From Muricea muricata (Eukaryota; Cnidaria; Anthozoa; Malacalcyonacea; Plexauridae): 64,000 bases of DNA. Where the stretch lies: assembly GCA_963855995.1 (NCBI GenBank), contig OY979718.1:891501-955500 (forward strand), in the 5' to 3' direction. A program made the translations under genes and the position numbers. Positions 1 through 9,899 of the stretch are shown here, piece by piece. Positions within the stretch are counted from its first letter, which is position 1. Each line of letters starts with the position of its first letter. The notes beneath the pieces were generated by a model, which was not told the origin of the DNA, did no database searches, and saw only the letters and a list, made by a program, of their open reading frames with translations.

Positions 1-3000
1 ACATCCAAGAACTTATTATAAAAAAAACTTTTTCAACTCGTTTTTTTTTTTAATTTTTATAATTAAGTGGGTTTCCAACACTTTTTTATTGGTTGTATCA
101 TATTTTCCGAGAGACATTCTGGCATCTGCTCCACTTCGGTTTTTAGTCGTATTATGTGAAAGCACATCGCATGATGTGTGGTTACCTTGGGGTGTGTTGT
201 TTGCTTAATGCTCTTCACTTTGCAACTAAAAAAAGTAAAAAACTTTCAATCAGTTTTGTAGGAGTACATAAAACATAAGAAATGAAATGAAATATTACCC
301 AATCAGTGTCTGAGCAGTGTGAATATGTTTAATTTTCCATAAATCAATTCCTTGTGGTGTAAATGAAAACAAGTTATCATTGCCAATTACAGTTCCAATT
401 CCTGCTACAGGAAGTTCACATTGCATTCTATCAACTTCATCTTTAGCTTCCAAACTCCACACACGTAATGTCATATCACTTGATGCTGACAAGATGAACT
501 GACCGAATGGATATATCGCTAAGGCGTTCACACAACCATGATGACCAACGAACGCAAGTTCCAAACCGCCATCATTATTCCACACTTTAATAGATCCATC
601 TTTCGCTGCTGATATAAGGTACTACATCCGTGAAGAGAGAACACTCAATTGCATCTGGCGAAAGTTTTAAAACTATAGCTGGTTTACAATAACTGTTGTA
701 ATATTTAAAACACGATCAGGAGTGCTCTTATATCTGACAAATTTAGATCTTGTAAGTAATCACGCAGAAATTTTTAATGTAAATTTAAGCCAAAAAAGTC
801 ATGGCAAAAATCTCATGTAAATCATCGTGTATCTTCATAACATATAAAGACCATTGATATGTATATTAAAGCTGGATAGCACAGCTGTTGTTGGGTTTTG
901 AAGCCGGAAGTACGTGATATTTTTAGACTTTCGGCCATGATGGATGGCTCCACTAGAGCAGCAATGTTATAGATTTTTATTACAGGATGTATAGTTTTCA
1001 TTTTGAAATAAAAAATTACGTTTTAAGGCAAAATCATAGAATCATCAGTGGTGTAACTTTACTTTTTTGACCACTTGCCTTCAGGGCAAGTTGGAGATGA
1101 AAATTGATTGCCCTAAATAAAATCCACTTGCCATCGTGCAGGCAATAGGGTACTCGGGGGAAGGAGGGTATAAATTAGTGACGTGATTATTTCGAATATT
1201 TCCCCAGGGGCAAAAATATGACCAGAGCTTTCCTCCCACTCGTCTATACACCTATGTTACTGTATGCCTCAGATCTAGACTATTACTGCCTCAGATCTAG
1301 ACTATTACTACCTCAGATCTAGCTTTGACCCACAAAAAACTAAATTTGAAGCAAGTACACATTTATATATTATATAAGGTAACATCAATCCGATTATTTT
1401 ATTTCCTTTATCATATTATTATATGAATACTACAGTATGTACAGCATAAACAATAACAAAAAAGGAATCGAATGTATAATATAACCAAACAACTTAGTGT
1501 TCTTAAAATCCCAGTATAATATTCAGTGTAATACTTGTCCGTGTGTTTTAGCCGCTTCAGCGTCGCTTTTTTGGTTTGGGTCCAAATTTGGATGTTTGAT
1601 CTTCCATAAAGGACGGGCGCCTCACTCTAGCACCACTGACAGACCAAGCTTCAATGACTGGAACGGGATCGAACTTATCAAGGGGTGGACCTTCTAGTTT
1701 AGCCAACAGCTGATCTTCAAGTGGGCTTTGTTGTAAACGTGACCTTTTGTCTGTCTTGACAACCTTTAGCTGGCTAAAGCCCCTCTCTGCTTCTGCACTT
1801 GAGAGGCAGAATGTCCCCAAAAAGTCAACTAGAGCAATAAGATTAATGAAACGATCTGCTGACATCTGGCTGATGACATCTTTCCAGCTGATGTTTTCAG
1901 GATGTTCCCAGTCGATGTCAAGGGTTGGGAGTTTTCGTTTCAGTGCTCTCCACTCTACAAGGATTTCTGCTACTGCGATGCCTTGTTTCTCCAACTGCTC
2001 TTTTATAAAGGTGTACTCATTGAGGTTGCTTATTTCTTCATCCATCCAGTCAGATACGTTCCACGTACGGATGCCATTAGATGACACAGAATCCAGAGAA
2101 AAAAGTTCATCCTTCTTCCAGCTTGTGATATTCAGCAGCGGAGATAGCTTGTCTAGTTCTAAGGGGACTGAGTCAGAGCAGCGCTGTTTCACACAGTCAA
2201 TGAGAATATCCAATATATTTACTTTGGTTGCTTCAGATAAGTGTTCCTCGCCAGAGATAATGCACTGGGTGAGAACATGTTTGTAATCTCCTTTGACATA
2301 CTTCTGCCACTCAGCGCCACGACTGGTATCCCGTTTCAGCAACTTCAGTCGGTCTACACATTTTTCCAGCGATGACTGGACTGCAGGGAAAGGAATACTT
2401 CTGCTCTGTGAAAACAGAGAAAATCTTGAAAGGGCTTTCAAGACATCAAGAATAAAGATCACGAATTCAACAAACGCCGTTTGTTGAAGTCTTTTCTCAA
2501 AATATGTTGCCTTAGCTTTCTGCGAGGCACTGAATTTTTCAGCACTCTTTAAAGCAGCGAGGCAGTCTTGATGGCAATCCAATGTGTTTAGCAGATTTGT
2601 CACTGCATTTGTCGTGTGGGCAATCCAACGGGTTCCATCTACTCGACCAACTGCCGTTCCACCCTTCCTGTTTTTCACTTTAACTGCATTCCGAAACGCT
2701 TCATGTACAACGTTTGAGTTTGTGTGAAACAGATACAACGACTTTAGGAAATCATTCAAATCATTAAATTGTTTGCATCCTTGTTTAAGTGTGTCTTTTA
2801 AAGATAGCTCCAACCGATGGGAAATGCACCAGATGTATACCATGTGACAATTAACTTCTTTCGTGAGAAGAGCCTGTACACCTGCATTCTTTCCAGAGAG
2901 GACACTTGCTCCATCAGAGGCCATTCCTGCTAGTAAAGGTTGTTTCGCATCGGATGTCTCTTGTTGTTGGTTACTTTGGCTAACTCTAGCAGTGGAAACA

Positions 3001-6000
3001 GCTTCTTTATCGACCACACTTAGTTCTACATCTGAATTTTCAAGGGAGTCAACTTCTTCATCCGTGCTACTATCACTGTCCATTGACATGTAAGGATTGT
3101 CTGAATTGTTTTCAACCTCAGTCTCGTTTTCGTCATCTCCACTGCTGTCATTTTTCCAACCTAACCTATCCTTTAGACTTTTAAGAATGCCATCAGTAAT
3201 TTGGCGAGCATTGGCTCTGGTGACAGTGAAGATCCCACAAAATTTTGTTATTATTTGGCCATACTTTGAAAATCTCTCATACAAAATCACCTGCTCACAA
3301 TGGTTGACATCTGTAGCTTCATCCATAATTATGCTAAAAAAGTTAGCCTTCAAGAAATCTTGAGACATTTCATCTAGAATATTCACACAAATTGCACGGC
3401 CAAACTGCATTCCACTGTTCCGGTTAAGGTAGGTTTTGCCAATTTCTAATCCTTTTACAATGTCAAGCTCACATAAAAATTCGTAGTCTGTCCATGGCTT
3501 ACCACGTTTCAAGACAGCATAAGCATTTCTAAAAAGAGTAATTAGGGACGATTTCTCCGTTTCACTGAAGGCCGTCAATATTTTATTCCGACAGGGTTCT
3601 CCGCTAAGTTCGTTCTTTTTTCGTGTTGCAAAATTAATGTGTTGGACGCTTTTTGCGTGTGATTCCAGCGACGTTTTCCTGAAGGAACTACACCCATATA
3701 AAAACGAATTGTTTTTACGATCTAAATCACTTGGGTTTTCCTTCACTTTTGAGTATTCACTACAAATGGAACAAACAATAACGTTTTGTCCGTCTTGCTT
3801 TACTTCAGTTGCCCATGGAAACTCATTTTTCCAAGAGTCAACAAACTTTCGAGATCGTTTTTTGATATCGTACTCTTTATTTTTCTGAATAGATGTTTTC
3901 TGAGTTGAATTTGATGTAGATGACTTCCCAGCCTGAGCCAATGTCGTCGAATAGCCTTTAAAATTGGTTAGATATCGCTCCATAGTCCCATTAAAGTAGT
4001 AAATTTGTTTTTTTACTGGCGTGCACGTTTTTGTCATGTACGACAATTTCTTTACATAAAGCTTACATAAAGTGCATCCTAATGATCAGTGAAACTGTGG
4101 ACGCACATTTTGAAAAACACACGGATATGAATATTTTTATTTTACTTGGATCGAAATCGATGAATTTTATAACAAACTTACTTGCAGGGAGGTTGGTTCG
4201 GGATTAACGCACCGAGGGGTCTGACAGCTGTTCGAACCTACCGAGCGAAGCGAGGTAGGTTCGGACAGCTGTCAGACCCCGAGGTGCGTTAATCCCGAAC
4301 CAACCGAACCTGCAAGTAAGTTGGGTTTTTATCCCATACTAGACTTATCTTCTTGTGTTGTTTTCCGATTCTTGCTGAGTCGCCGATGTATTTTGTCAAC
4401 ATTTTCTCTTCTTAAACTTATTGGTCTCTTAATATTTCTTTATCAGGCTCTCTATTGTCTTTAGTTTACAATTTTCCGTTTCTTTTTGCTTGGTTTCTGT
4501 GACGTCTTTAGCCCAAAAATGTTCTTTAAAGTGTAGGTTTAATCATCAGCTAAATTTTGTTCGCCATTGTTGTTGAGCAGTTTGAGGCGGACGGCAGCGT
4601 AAGCAGCAGGCAGGTAAGTTCGGGTTTTTGTAACCAATCAGAAAGCCGGTTTTATCGATAAAGAGAAAAGCGGGTAAGTTCGGAAAAAGCAGGTTAGTTC
4701 GGAAAAAACTTACCTGCTGAGAACCAATCAGAAGCCCGCTTTCATGACACATATGGGATAAGAGGATAAATTAAATGTTAAAGATATTTTATTAAATCAG
4801 CGACAGAGTTCATTATTGTTCTGTTGTGAATATTTGCGTAAATGAGAATCCAGGTAAAAACCGAGTAATCATACATTTTATTTAACAAAAAATTAAATTT
4901 ACGGCAATAAATGGCCAGCTTTTTGTAGCAAAGCAACTTGCCCGTCCGGGCAAGCAAGGGGTAAGTTTTAATTGCCCGCCACGATATTCACTTGCCCCGG
5001 GCAAGCGGGCAAGCGTCAAGTTACACCACTGATCATGTCATGCAAGGGCATTTTTCGTTCCAAGTTGTTTATGAAAATAGTTTCTGACTATTATATATTC
5101 GATATCTATTGATATCTACAGCGATATTATTGATGTTTCCTTCACTTTATTTCATTTCATTTCACTTTCATGTTGTTTTCTCGACCTATTTTCGAAATTG
5201 CTGCGTAAGTTTGAGAAAAATAACTTCACCTATCATCATGTTAACTCCGGCATTTCCTCATTTTCCTTATTTCAAGCAGTGCAAAAAACATTTCGATGAC
5301 ATGTTGGTCACATGGCACCTCTAGGTAATTGTCACCCCTGACGTCCGCGCATGTTTATAAAGTTTATAAATTACCTTGAGAGGATTAAAAAAAGCCAAAC
5401 ACGTTATTTCCTGAACATGTCTGTTTTTCAGAAAAGATAGACATTTTCCTTCTAAAACATTGAATGATGCGATACTGGTGCCAGTTGATATAAAACAACG
5501 TTGACTCTTGCTCAATGAATCCTCCAAACATATTTCTGACACCGTACAGTTTTCTAAACTCTCCTGAAAAATACAATTATCAAATATTCTTAATTTTTTT
5601 AGCCTCCCACAAGGGCATGCAGGCTATGCCAATTCTGTGGCCCGTTCTACCTAATAACATTTTAACTTTTCCTAGCTGTGCCGGAGGAAACCCAAGTAGT
5701 CGAAAGAAATCGCGACTTCCGGCAGAGCGTTGACTTTTCCTTTTTTCATACGAGGACTGGGTTCGAACCACATTGAGAAGCTTCCACTGAGAATCGAACC
5801 CAGGACTTTACAGGTGACAGGGATGTTGTTTACCGTCATGGAAGGCTCACTTGAGACAACGTACATCTCATAGGTCGATTTTACTACCTGAATTGCGGGT
5901 ATTATAAGACCAAAAAGCGACGTATAAGTCCAGAATTTGAGCAGCAAAAGTTTAATACAAGTCATCGGAGACTAGTGCATCTTTAGAAATCCCCGATTCT

Positions 6001-9000
6001 GACGACATGAGACTTTAATTTTTAATCGGCAAACTGTGCCGATTAGTGATTAATTGCCACACTTTTTAATCAATCAGAATCGAGTAAACTGATAAAGATT
6101 ACATTGTCTATTTTCTAATCGATGATGCTATATAGAATAAAAAGAAAATATAGTTCTTACGGTAATGACTTTGCGAGGCATTAGGAACTTTCCGCCATAA
6201 CGAAAACTCCAACACTAAAAGTAAACGAACAAGAGGCAAAGACAGCAGTTAAGTCCTGTATAGTTCAAGCTTCTGCAACTACGTTATGGTCTTTATGTCT
6301 AGTCAGCACAAAAACTGGGGAAAATATTTTTTCCGCTATACTCGTGACTAAATTTCTCGCGCGCAACACTCGTCGTCACGCAATATGGTGAGTCATTTCA
6401 CTGTCCTTAAAAATCCTGGGAAAGTGCTTCAAAATGTATCTTTAATTGCACCCGTTTTCAAAATCACCTGATCGAGCCAAGTACGATTTAATATATATTT
6501 CTTAATGTTCGTCGTTGGTATTTATAGCAGTTTGCATGACATAAAACTGACACTTGCAACTGAAACAATTTTCGGCCTGGTGGCGTAATTTTGAAAACGG
6601 TTGTAAGGCTGGGAACGATGGTGAGTGTTTGAAAATGTCACTGGTCGCATATACCTGTCATTAAAAGAAACCATTCAAGCCGAAACAAAGTTAACTTTGT
6701 GCTGAAAAATAATGAAATAATTTGCTGCGTATATAAAAAGATTAAAACACTTACTGTGATGTTTGCAACCCCTGCCGTAATTACTTCGTGTGTTGAATTA
6801 TTGTACACAGCACTAGAACAAACAAGACAAGATATACAAACCGGTTTCAGCACTTTTATCACTTTTCGTTAAAGCCTTTGAAGCCTTGAAATAAATATTT
6901 TCTCCTGACAGACACTTCGTCCGCCAACTTCTTGGTGCGCGCGACAAAAGTTCGGGACGTTATGTTCCGGCTCAGGGGGGGGGGGGTGGAGCAGAGGGGA
7001 CAATTTGCTCCCCAAGCCCGATGGTTGTTGTGGCTCTAAAAGTAACATATTAGAAACAACAAAATAATACAGAGTACCTTTACGCTGGATACATTGGGGG
7101 GGGGGGGTAAAAATTTTGCTCCCTGCCCCCAAAACTGTGTGGGTGGCCCTGCAGGCAAGATCAATCTAGGCAAGTACATATAGGGTAGGGTTAGGGAAAG
7201 CAACAAGACTCATATAATTCATAAGTTTACTCGTCTGCCATACCACATTGTGCTGAAAAAAACCACTGGAAAATTCATTTTTGTGGCAACAAAAATCTTC
7301 CACCAGACAAAATGTTCAGCAGATTGATAGAGTTGTGACTGAATTGTGAGTTCCAATGTCCAGTACTATTTCATTTATAGGCCAGGCTAACTAATAAGTT
7401 ATACATGTCGTGAGAAAAATACATCTAGTTCAGTTTATATCTATTGATACTGAACTGAAAAATGAACACTGTCAGACTGTAGTGGATTTATTCAGTCACT
7501 ATGAGGAAACAAAGCGCATGAATGCATGATTGCATTTTTCTCCTTAACTCAAAAGTCAAAATCATTAATTTTTTTAGTAGGAATTATATTGAAGACAATT
7601 GCAATAGTACTCTATTAAAACACAGTTTTTACATTTCATAATCATGTGTGTTATTGTGCGATGCGAGTTTCAGGGGGTTTCTGTGAGTGCAATAAAATAT
7701 AATTTACATTCATTACAATATTCTTTTAATTGTTTTTTGAAAAACATCCATTCCCTTGAAATGAAAGTTGATTTTTGAACATAAAAACACTGCTCAAACC
7801 TACCAATGAAGAGCTGCCACAGATTGAGATGTACTCACTGGTTTGAAAGATTCATTCATTAACTAAAATAGAAGTTATAATTGATAAACAGAATGCAGAT
7901 TAGCTATTGGCTAACGTACCCCAATGTGCAAAGATACTGGGACAGTTTCATAGTAAATACCGTAGCCTTTTCAACAGTCACAGAGCAGAATTAATTTTAG
8001 TTTTGTGGGCAAATTTCGCTTTAAGGTCAGTTTGACAAACTGGAAATCACTTGATCAAAACTTTGCACAAATGAAATTAGGGTAATTTATGCACTAATTT
8101 ACTGTGCTTATCATTCAACATGACAATAGCAGTCACATGACCTTCCATCTGTGGGTCTGCACACAGCCTAACTGATGGCTGACTTTTCAACTCAGGCCTC
8201 ACTTTTGGTAACTAATGGCATGATGTGACTGATTGAAAATCACTTGAAACTTTACAGAAATGACAAAGTCATTTTTTTTTTAATTCTTGAAGTTAAACAT
8301 GTTAAGTTTTTTCAAAATTAACCAATGGCCCCTTGTCAGCAATATGTGGTGTATTTAGCTCAGTTCTTGAACATTCAAAATGCATACTTAGATTTTTAAA
8401 TCCAGCTAGAAATGGATTTTATGGATTCAGACATAAATCCAGGCCAGAATTCAGCTTTCTAAAATTTAGATAAATTTTGACTGGATTTGAAATCTGGTTT
8501 GGCCCTAGAAAAAATGAAGGACCTTGGCAGAAACCCTAGGCTTGAAAGAGCCTGTTTATATGATACAGCCTTGCCGGGATGGGGCATTTTTATCTTATTT
8601 AGACCGGAAACTCGCCTAGGCAGTATGGTATGTTTATATGGATGAAAACATTGATTACATACTGGTCAGGATTGACATAGATGTTTTCTCATGAAGTGCA
8701 ATTGCACGTGCTCAGAACTGTCAGAAGTCAAAACTCATCCCGCGATGATGTTGTGACTTACCAAAGCTGGATGGAAGTGGGATCATACAAACACTCGATA
8801 GAATTTACTTTACAGGTGGAATCTCAGCATCTGTCCCATCCTGGCTAAGTAGGATGGTATAAACAGGCCCTGAGAAAAACATGACTGTGTTTAGTGTGTT
8901 ACATTTCTCAAACACAAGGTATCTATATGCACCCTCAACTGGTCATTTCAAGTAAAGAAACTCAACCTTTTGTACTGTACAATGTACTGTATATAATACT

Positions 9001-9392
9001 AGCTACCACCATAATGATACCTTTAACTTATCACTATCACCCCAGCAAATGCATTGTTTTGACTTCGTTGAAAAAATCATCCCTTTGTAATATTCATCAG
9101 ACTTGATCCTTTTCATCTTTCCATCTGCAGTGACAACTGTAATCTTGCCTTGATTGTCTAGTGTAGCATAACGATCCAATGTGGAATTAAGCGCCACAAA
9201 CTTTAATGTTTGTCCTGGTTTGTTTTGCATATCTATTTTGCCTTGATGATGAATTCCATGAGTTATAACTTTTGGAAATGTATCAGTTGCTCGTTCATCA
9301 GTATTTATCACAGATTTTAATAGTTTCCACTGTGAGCTGACATTTGGTTTTTGTTCTGTTTCCTTCGACAATGAAGCCATCGTAGCTGCCAT
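1..9392 (-). CDS. WD40-repeat protein, 5' part of gene, six proposed exons
   Basis: Exons read on the minus strand: 9392-9021 (ATG start), 7862-7804, 6812-6755, 5971-5888 (tentative), 5563-5375 and 621-299. The gene continues past base 1. Phases match at every proposed junction and most borders are good (AAG|GTATCA, TTG|GTAGGT, ACA|GTAAGT, AAG|GTAATT). The spliced product of about 360 residues shows beta-propeller signatures: HVQEITCLAFFNPLK joined to YLISAAKDGSIKVW across an intron, then GHHGCVNALAIYPFG and ASSDMTLRVW. WD40 propellers are protein-interaction platforms. The repeat wording resembles large WDR87/WDR97-like proteins, but I cannot name an orthologue. The 5971-5888 exon is the weakest: it is open and ends CAG|GTAGTA, but its acceptor is poor. 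Introns contain a hAT transposon, a SINE and a MITE. It is transcribed divergently from the carnitine-carrier gene at 9900. Confidence 0.8.
861..960. repeat. Dispersed repeat, related to 40637-40730
   Basis: The two stretches share TTTTGAAGCCG, a run of AT-rich spacer and CGGCCATGNTGGAT in the same order and spacing, at roughly three-quarters identity by eye. There are no coding features. The rest of 622-1045 looks like plain intron. Confidence 0.55.
1557..4037 (-). CDS. hAT transposase, intact, 826 aa
   Basis: This transposase would bind the element ends and catalyse cut-and-paste movement in the nucleus. A BED-like zinc finger is visible near residues 88-135 (CSIC, then two histidines). 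The RNase-H-like core begins around residue 234 with SIIMDEATDV, where D is the expected first catalytic acid. GMASDGASVLSG follows near 371, then a cysteine/histidine-containing CISHRLEL stretch. The C-terminal hAT dimerisation region has SSAEAERGFSQL near 749. An acidic serine-rich insert lies near 295-355. The overall layout resembles KIAA1586/ZNF862-type hAT proteins. The ORF stays open upstream to 4046, but the first ATG is at 4037. A minus-strand AATAAA lies at 1403-1398, about 155 bp past the stop. No internal stop or frameshift was seen, so it may be young or still functional. Confidence 0.92.
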   Translation of the reverse strand: MTKTCTPVKKQIYYFNGTMERYLTNFKGYSTTLAQAGKSSTSNSTQKTSIQKNKEYDIKKRSRKFVDSWKNEFPWATEVKQDGQNVIVCSICSEYSKVKENPSDLDRKNNSFLYGCSSFRKTSLESHAKSVQHINFATRKKNELSGEPCRNKILTAFSETEKSSLITLFRNAYAVLKRGKPWTDYEFLCELDIVKGLEIGKTYLNRNSGMQFGRAICVNILDEMSQDFLKANFFSIIMDEATDVNHCEQVILYERFSKYGQIITKFCGIFTVTRANARQITDGILKSLKDRLGWKNDSSGDDENETEVENNSDNPYMSMDSDSSTDEEVDSLENSDVELSVVDKEAVSTARVSQSNQQQETSDAKQPLLAGMASDGASVLSGKNAGVQALLTKEVNCHMVYIWCISHRLELSLKDTLKQGCKQFNDLNDFLKSLYLFHTNSNVVHEAFRNAVKVKNRKGGTAVGRVDGTRWIAHTTNAVTNLLNTLDCHQDCLAALKSAEKFSASQKAKATYFEKRLQQTAFVEFVIFILDVLKALSRFSLFSQSRSIPFPAVQSSLEKCVDRLKLLKRDTSRGAEWQKYVKGDYKHVLTQCIISGEEHLSEATKVNILDILIDCVKQRCSDSVPLELDKLSPLLNITSWKKDELFSLDSVSSNGIRTWNVSDWMDEEISNLNEYTFIKEQLEKQGIAVAEILVEWRALKRKLPTLDIDWEHPENISWKDVISQMSADRFINLIALVDFLGTFCLSSAEAERGFSQLKVVKTDKRSRLQQSPLEDQLLAKLEGPPLDKFDPVPVIEAWSVSGARVRRPSFMEDQTSKFGPKPKKRR
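4176..4327. repeat. Near-perfect palindrome inside the hAT element
   Basis: Two arms of about 70 bp meet near 4250. The left arm contains GGTTCGGGATTAACGCACC and the right arm its reverse complement, then CCTGCAAGTAAGTT. More copies of the outer motif (GCAGGTAAGTTCGG and its complement) occur at 4608-4712, and TATCCCATA at 4328 is answered by TATGGGATAA at about 4751. The whole 4176-4765 block may therefore be a nested fold-back element. Confidence 0.8.
5590..5860 (-). mobile_element. tRNA-derived SINE, copy 1 (in WD40-gene intron)
   Basis: On the minus strand a tRNA-like head (about 5860-5770) carries a good B box, GGGTTCGATTC, with CCTGTCACC resembling a tRNA-Asp anticodon arm. The body matches, in order, the plus-strand SINE at 28515-28782: the GAGGACTGGGTTCGA segment, GGCAGAGCGTTGACT, the GGAGGAAACCC region and CACAAGGGCA near the 3' end, all here in complement. 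This copy occupies most of the 324-bp intron between the WD40-gene exons at 5971-5888 and 5563-5375. Confidence 0.72.
6813..7803. other. WD40-gene intron, low complexity
   Basis: No coding signal was found. There are two G homopolymer runs, near 6976-6985 and 7096-7106. The rest is unremarkable AT-rich intron. Confidence 0.6.
8547..8871. mobile_element. MITE-like element with imperfect terminal inverted repeats
   Basis: The left end reads AGAGCCTGTTTATATGAT, and the right end in complement reads AGGGCCTGTTTATACCAT. Both are followed by a GCCGGGATGGG/GCCAGGATGGG motif. At about 325 bp with no ORF, this is a typical non-autonomous DNA-transposon form. It lies in the first intron of the WD40 gene. 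Confidence 0.65.
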
Positions 9393-9899
9393 GGATCACG
9401 GTTTCTATGTGCAATGATGTGCACACGTTTCGTGGTTTTTCTACATCTTATTTCACTGGAATTATGTAGATCTAAAGATTACCATTATTTTAGGAATACA
9501 ATCTCATGGTAGTTACTGTAATTTGTAAATTAAAAAAAATTAAAACATCACATCAAGTCAAATTTTCCTCCAAGCATCTTTGTCGTCATGGTGACGTCAA
9601 ACCAAAACAAATCCTATTTTAAAATAACTTGACTAACTCTAAAACTGTGGAATGCACACAATCACAATGATAAGACTGATGAATGGGTGTTCAATGCTGT
9701 TTTATACGACTCTAGCCTGTCTCAATAATACAAACTAACTACCATTTTTACGGCTTAAAATGTCTTCGATGAATATACAATAATAAATATTTTGATAGAG
9801 ACAGAGCTGCCTTAACGCTTTTTTAATATCGGCACAAGTCCAGAAGCGCGGTTACTTCATGTAGTATGATTATATGAAATCTAGTAATAAGTAATCAAG
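9393..9899. promoter_or_regulatory. Shared head-to-head promoter region
   Basis: The ATG of the minus-strand WD40 gene (9392) and the ATG of the plus-strand carnitine-carrier gene (9900) face away from each other across only 507 bp. Both promoters and 5' UTRs must lie here unless upstream non-coding exons exist. No convincing TATA box was seen. A CREB-like TGACGTCA occurs at 9591-9598. Confidence 0.55.

Larger units (their letters stand above)
1046..5031 (-). mobile_element. Complete hAT-superfamily DNA transposon
   Basis: The element begins at 1046 with CAGTGGTGTAACTT and ends at 5031 with the exact reverse complement. It is flanked on both sides by ATCAT (1041-1045 and 5032-5036), read here as a 5-bp target-site duplication. 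Just inside both ends are clusters of a CTTGCC/GGCAAG motif, typical subterminal transposase-binding material. It carries one intact transposase ORF on the minus strand. It lies in the WD40-gene intron between the exons at 5563-5375 and 621-299, in the same orientation as the host gene. The 3' part (about 4170-4765) contains further inverted repeats, perhaps a nested insertion. Confidence 0.88.

Noticed and set aside
1747..3363. Plus-strand ORFs opposite the hAT transposase
   Set aside because: They are antisense shadows with no family resemblance.
5672..5860. Continuation of the 5971-5888 exon as a 97-codon ORF
   Set aside because: The downstream part is SINE sequence. A GT donor at 5887 ends the plausible coding part.
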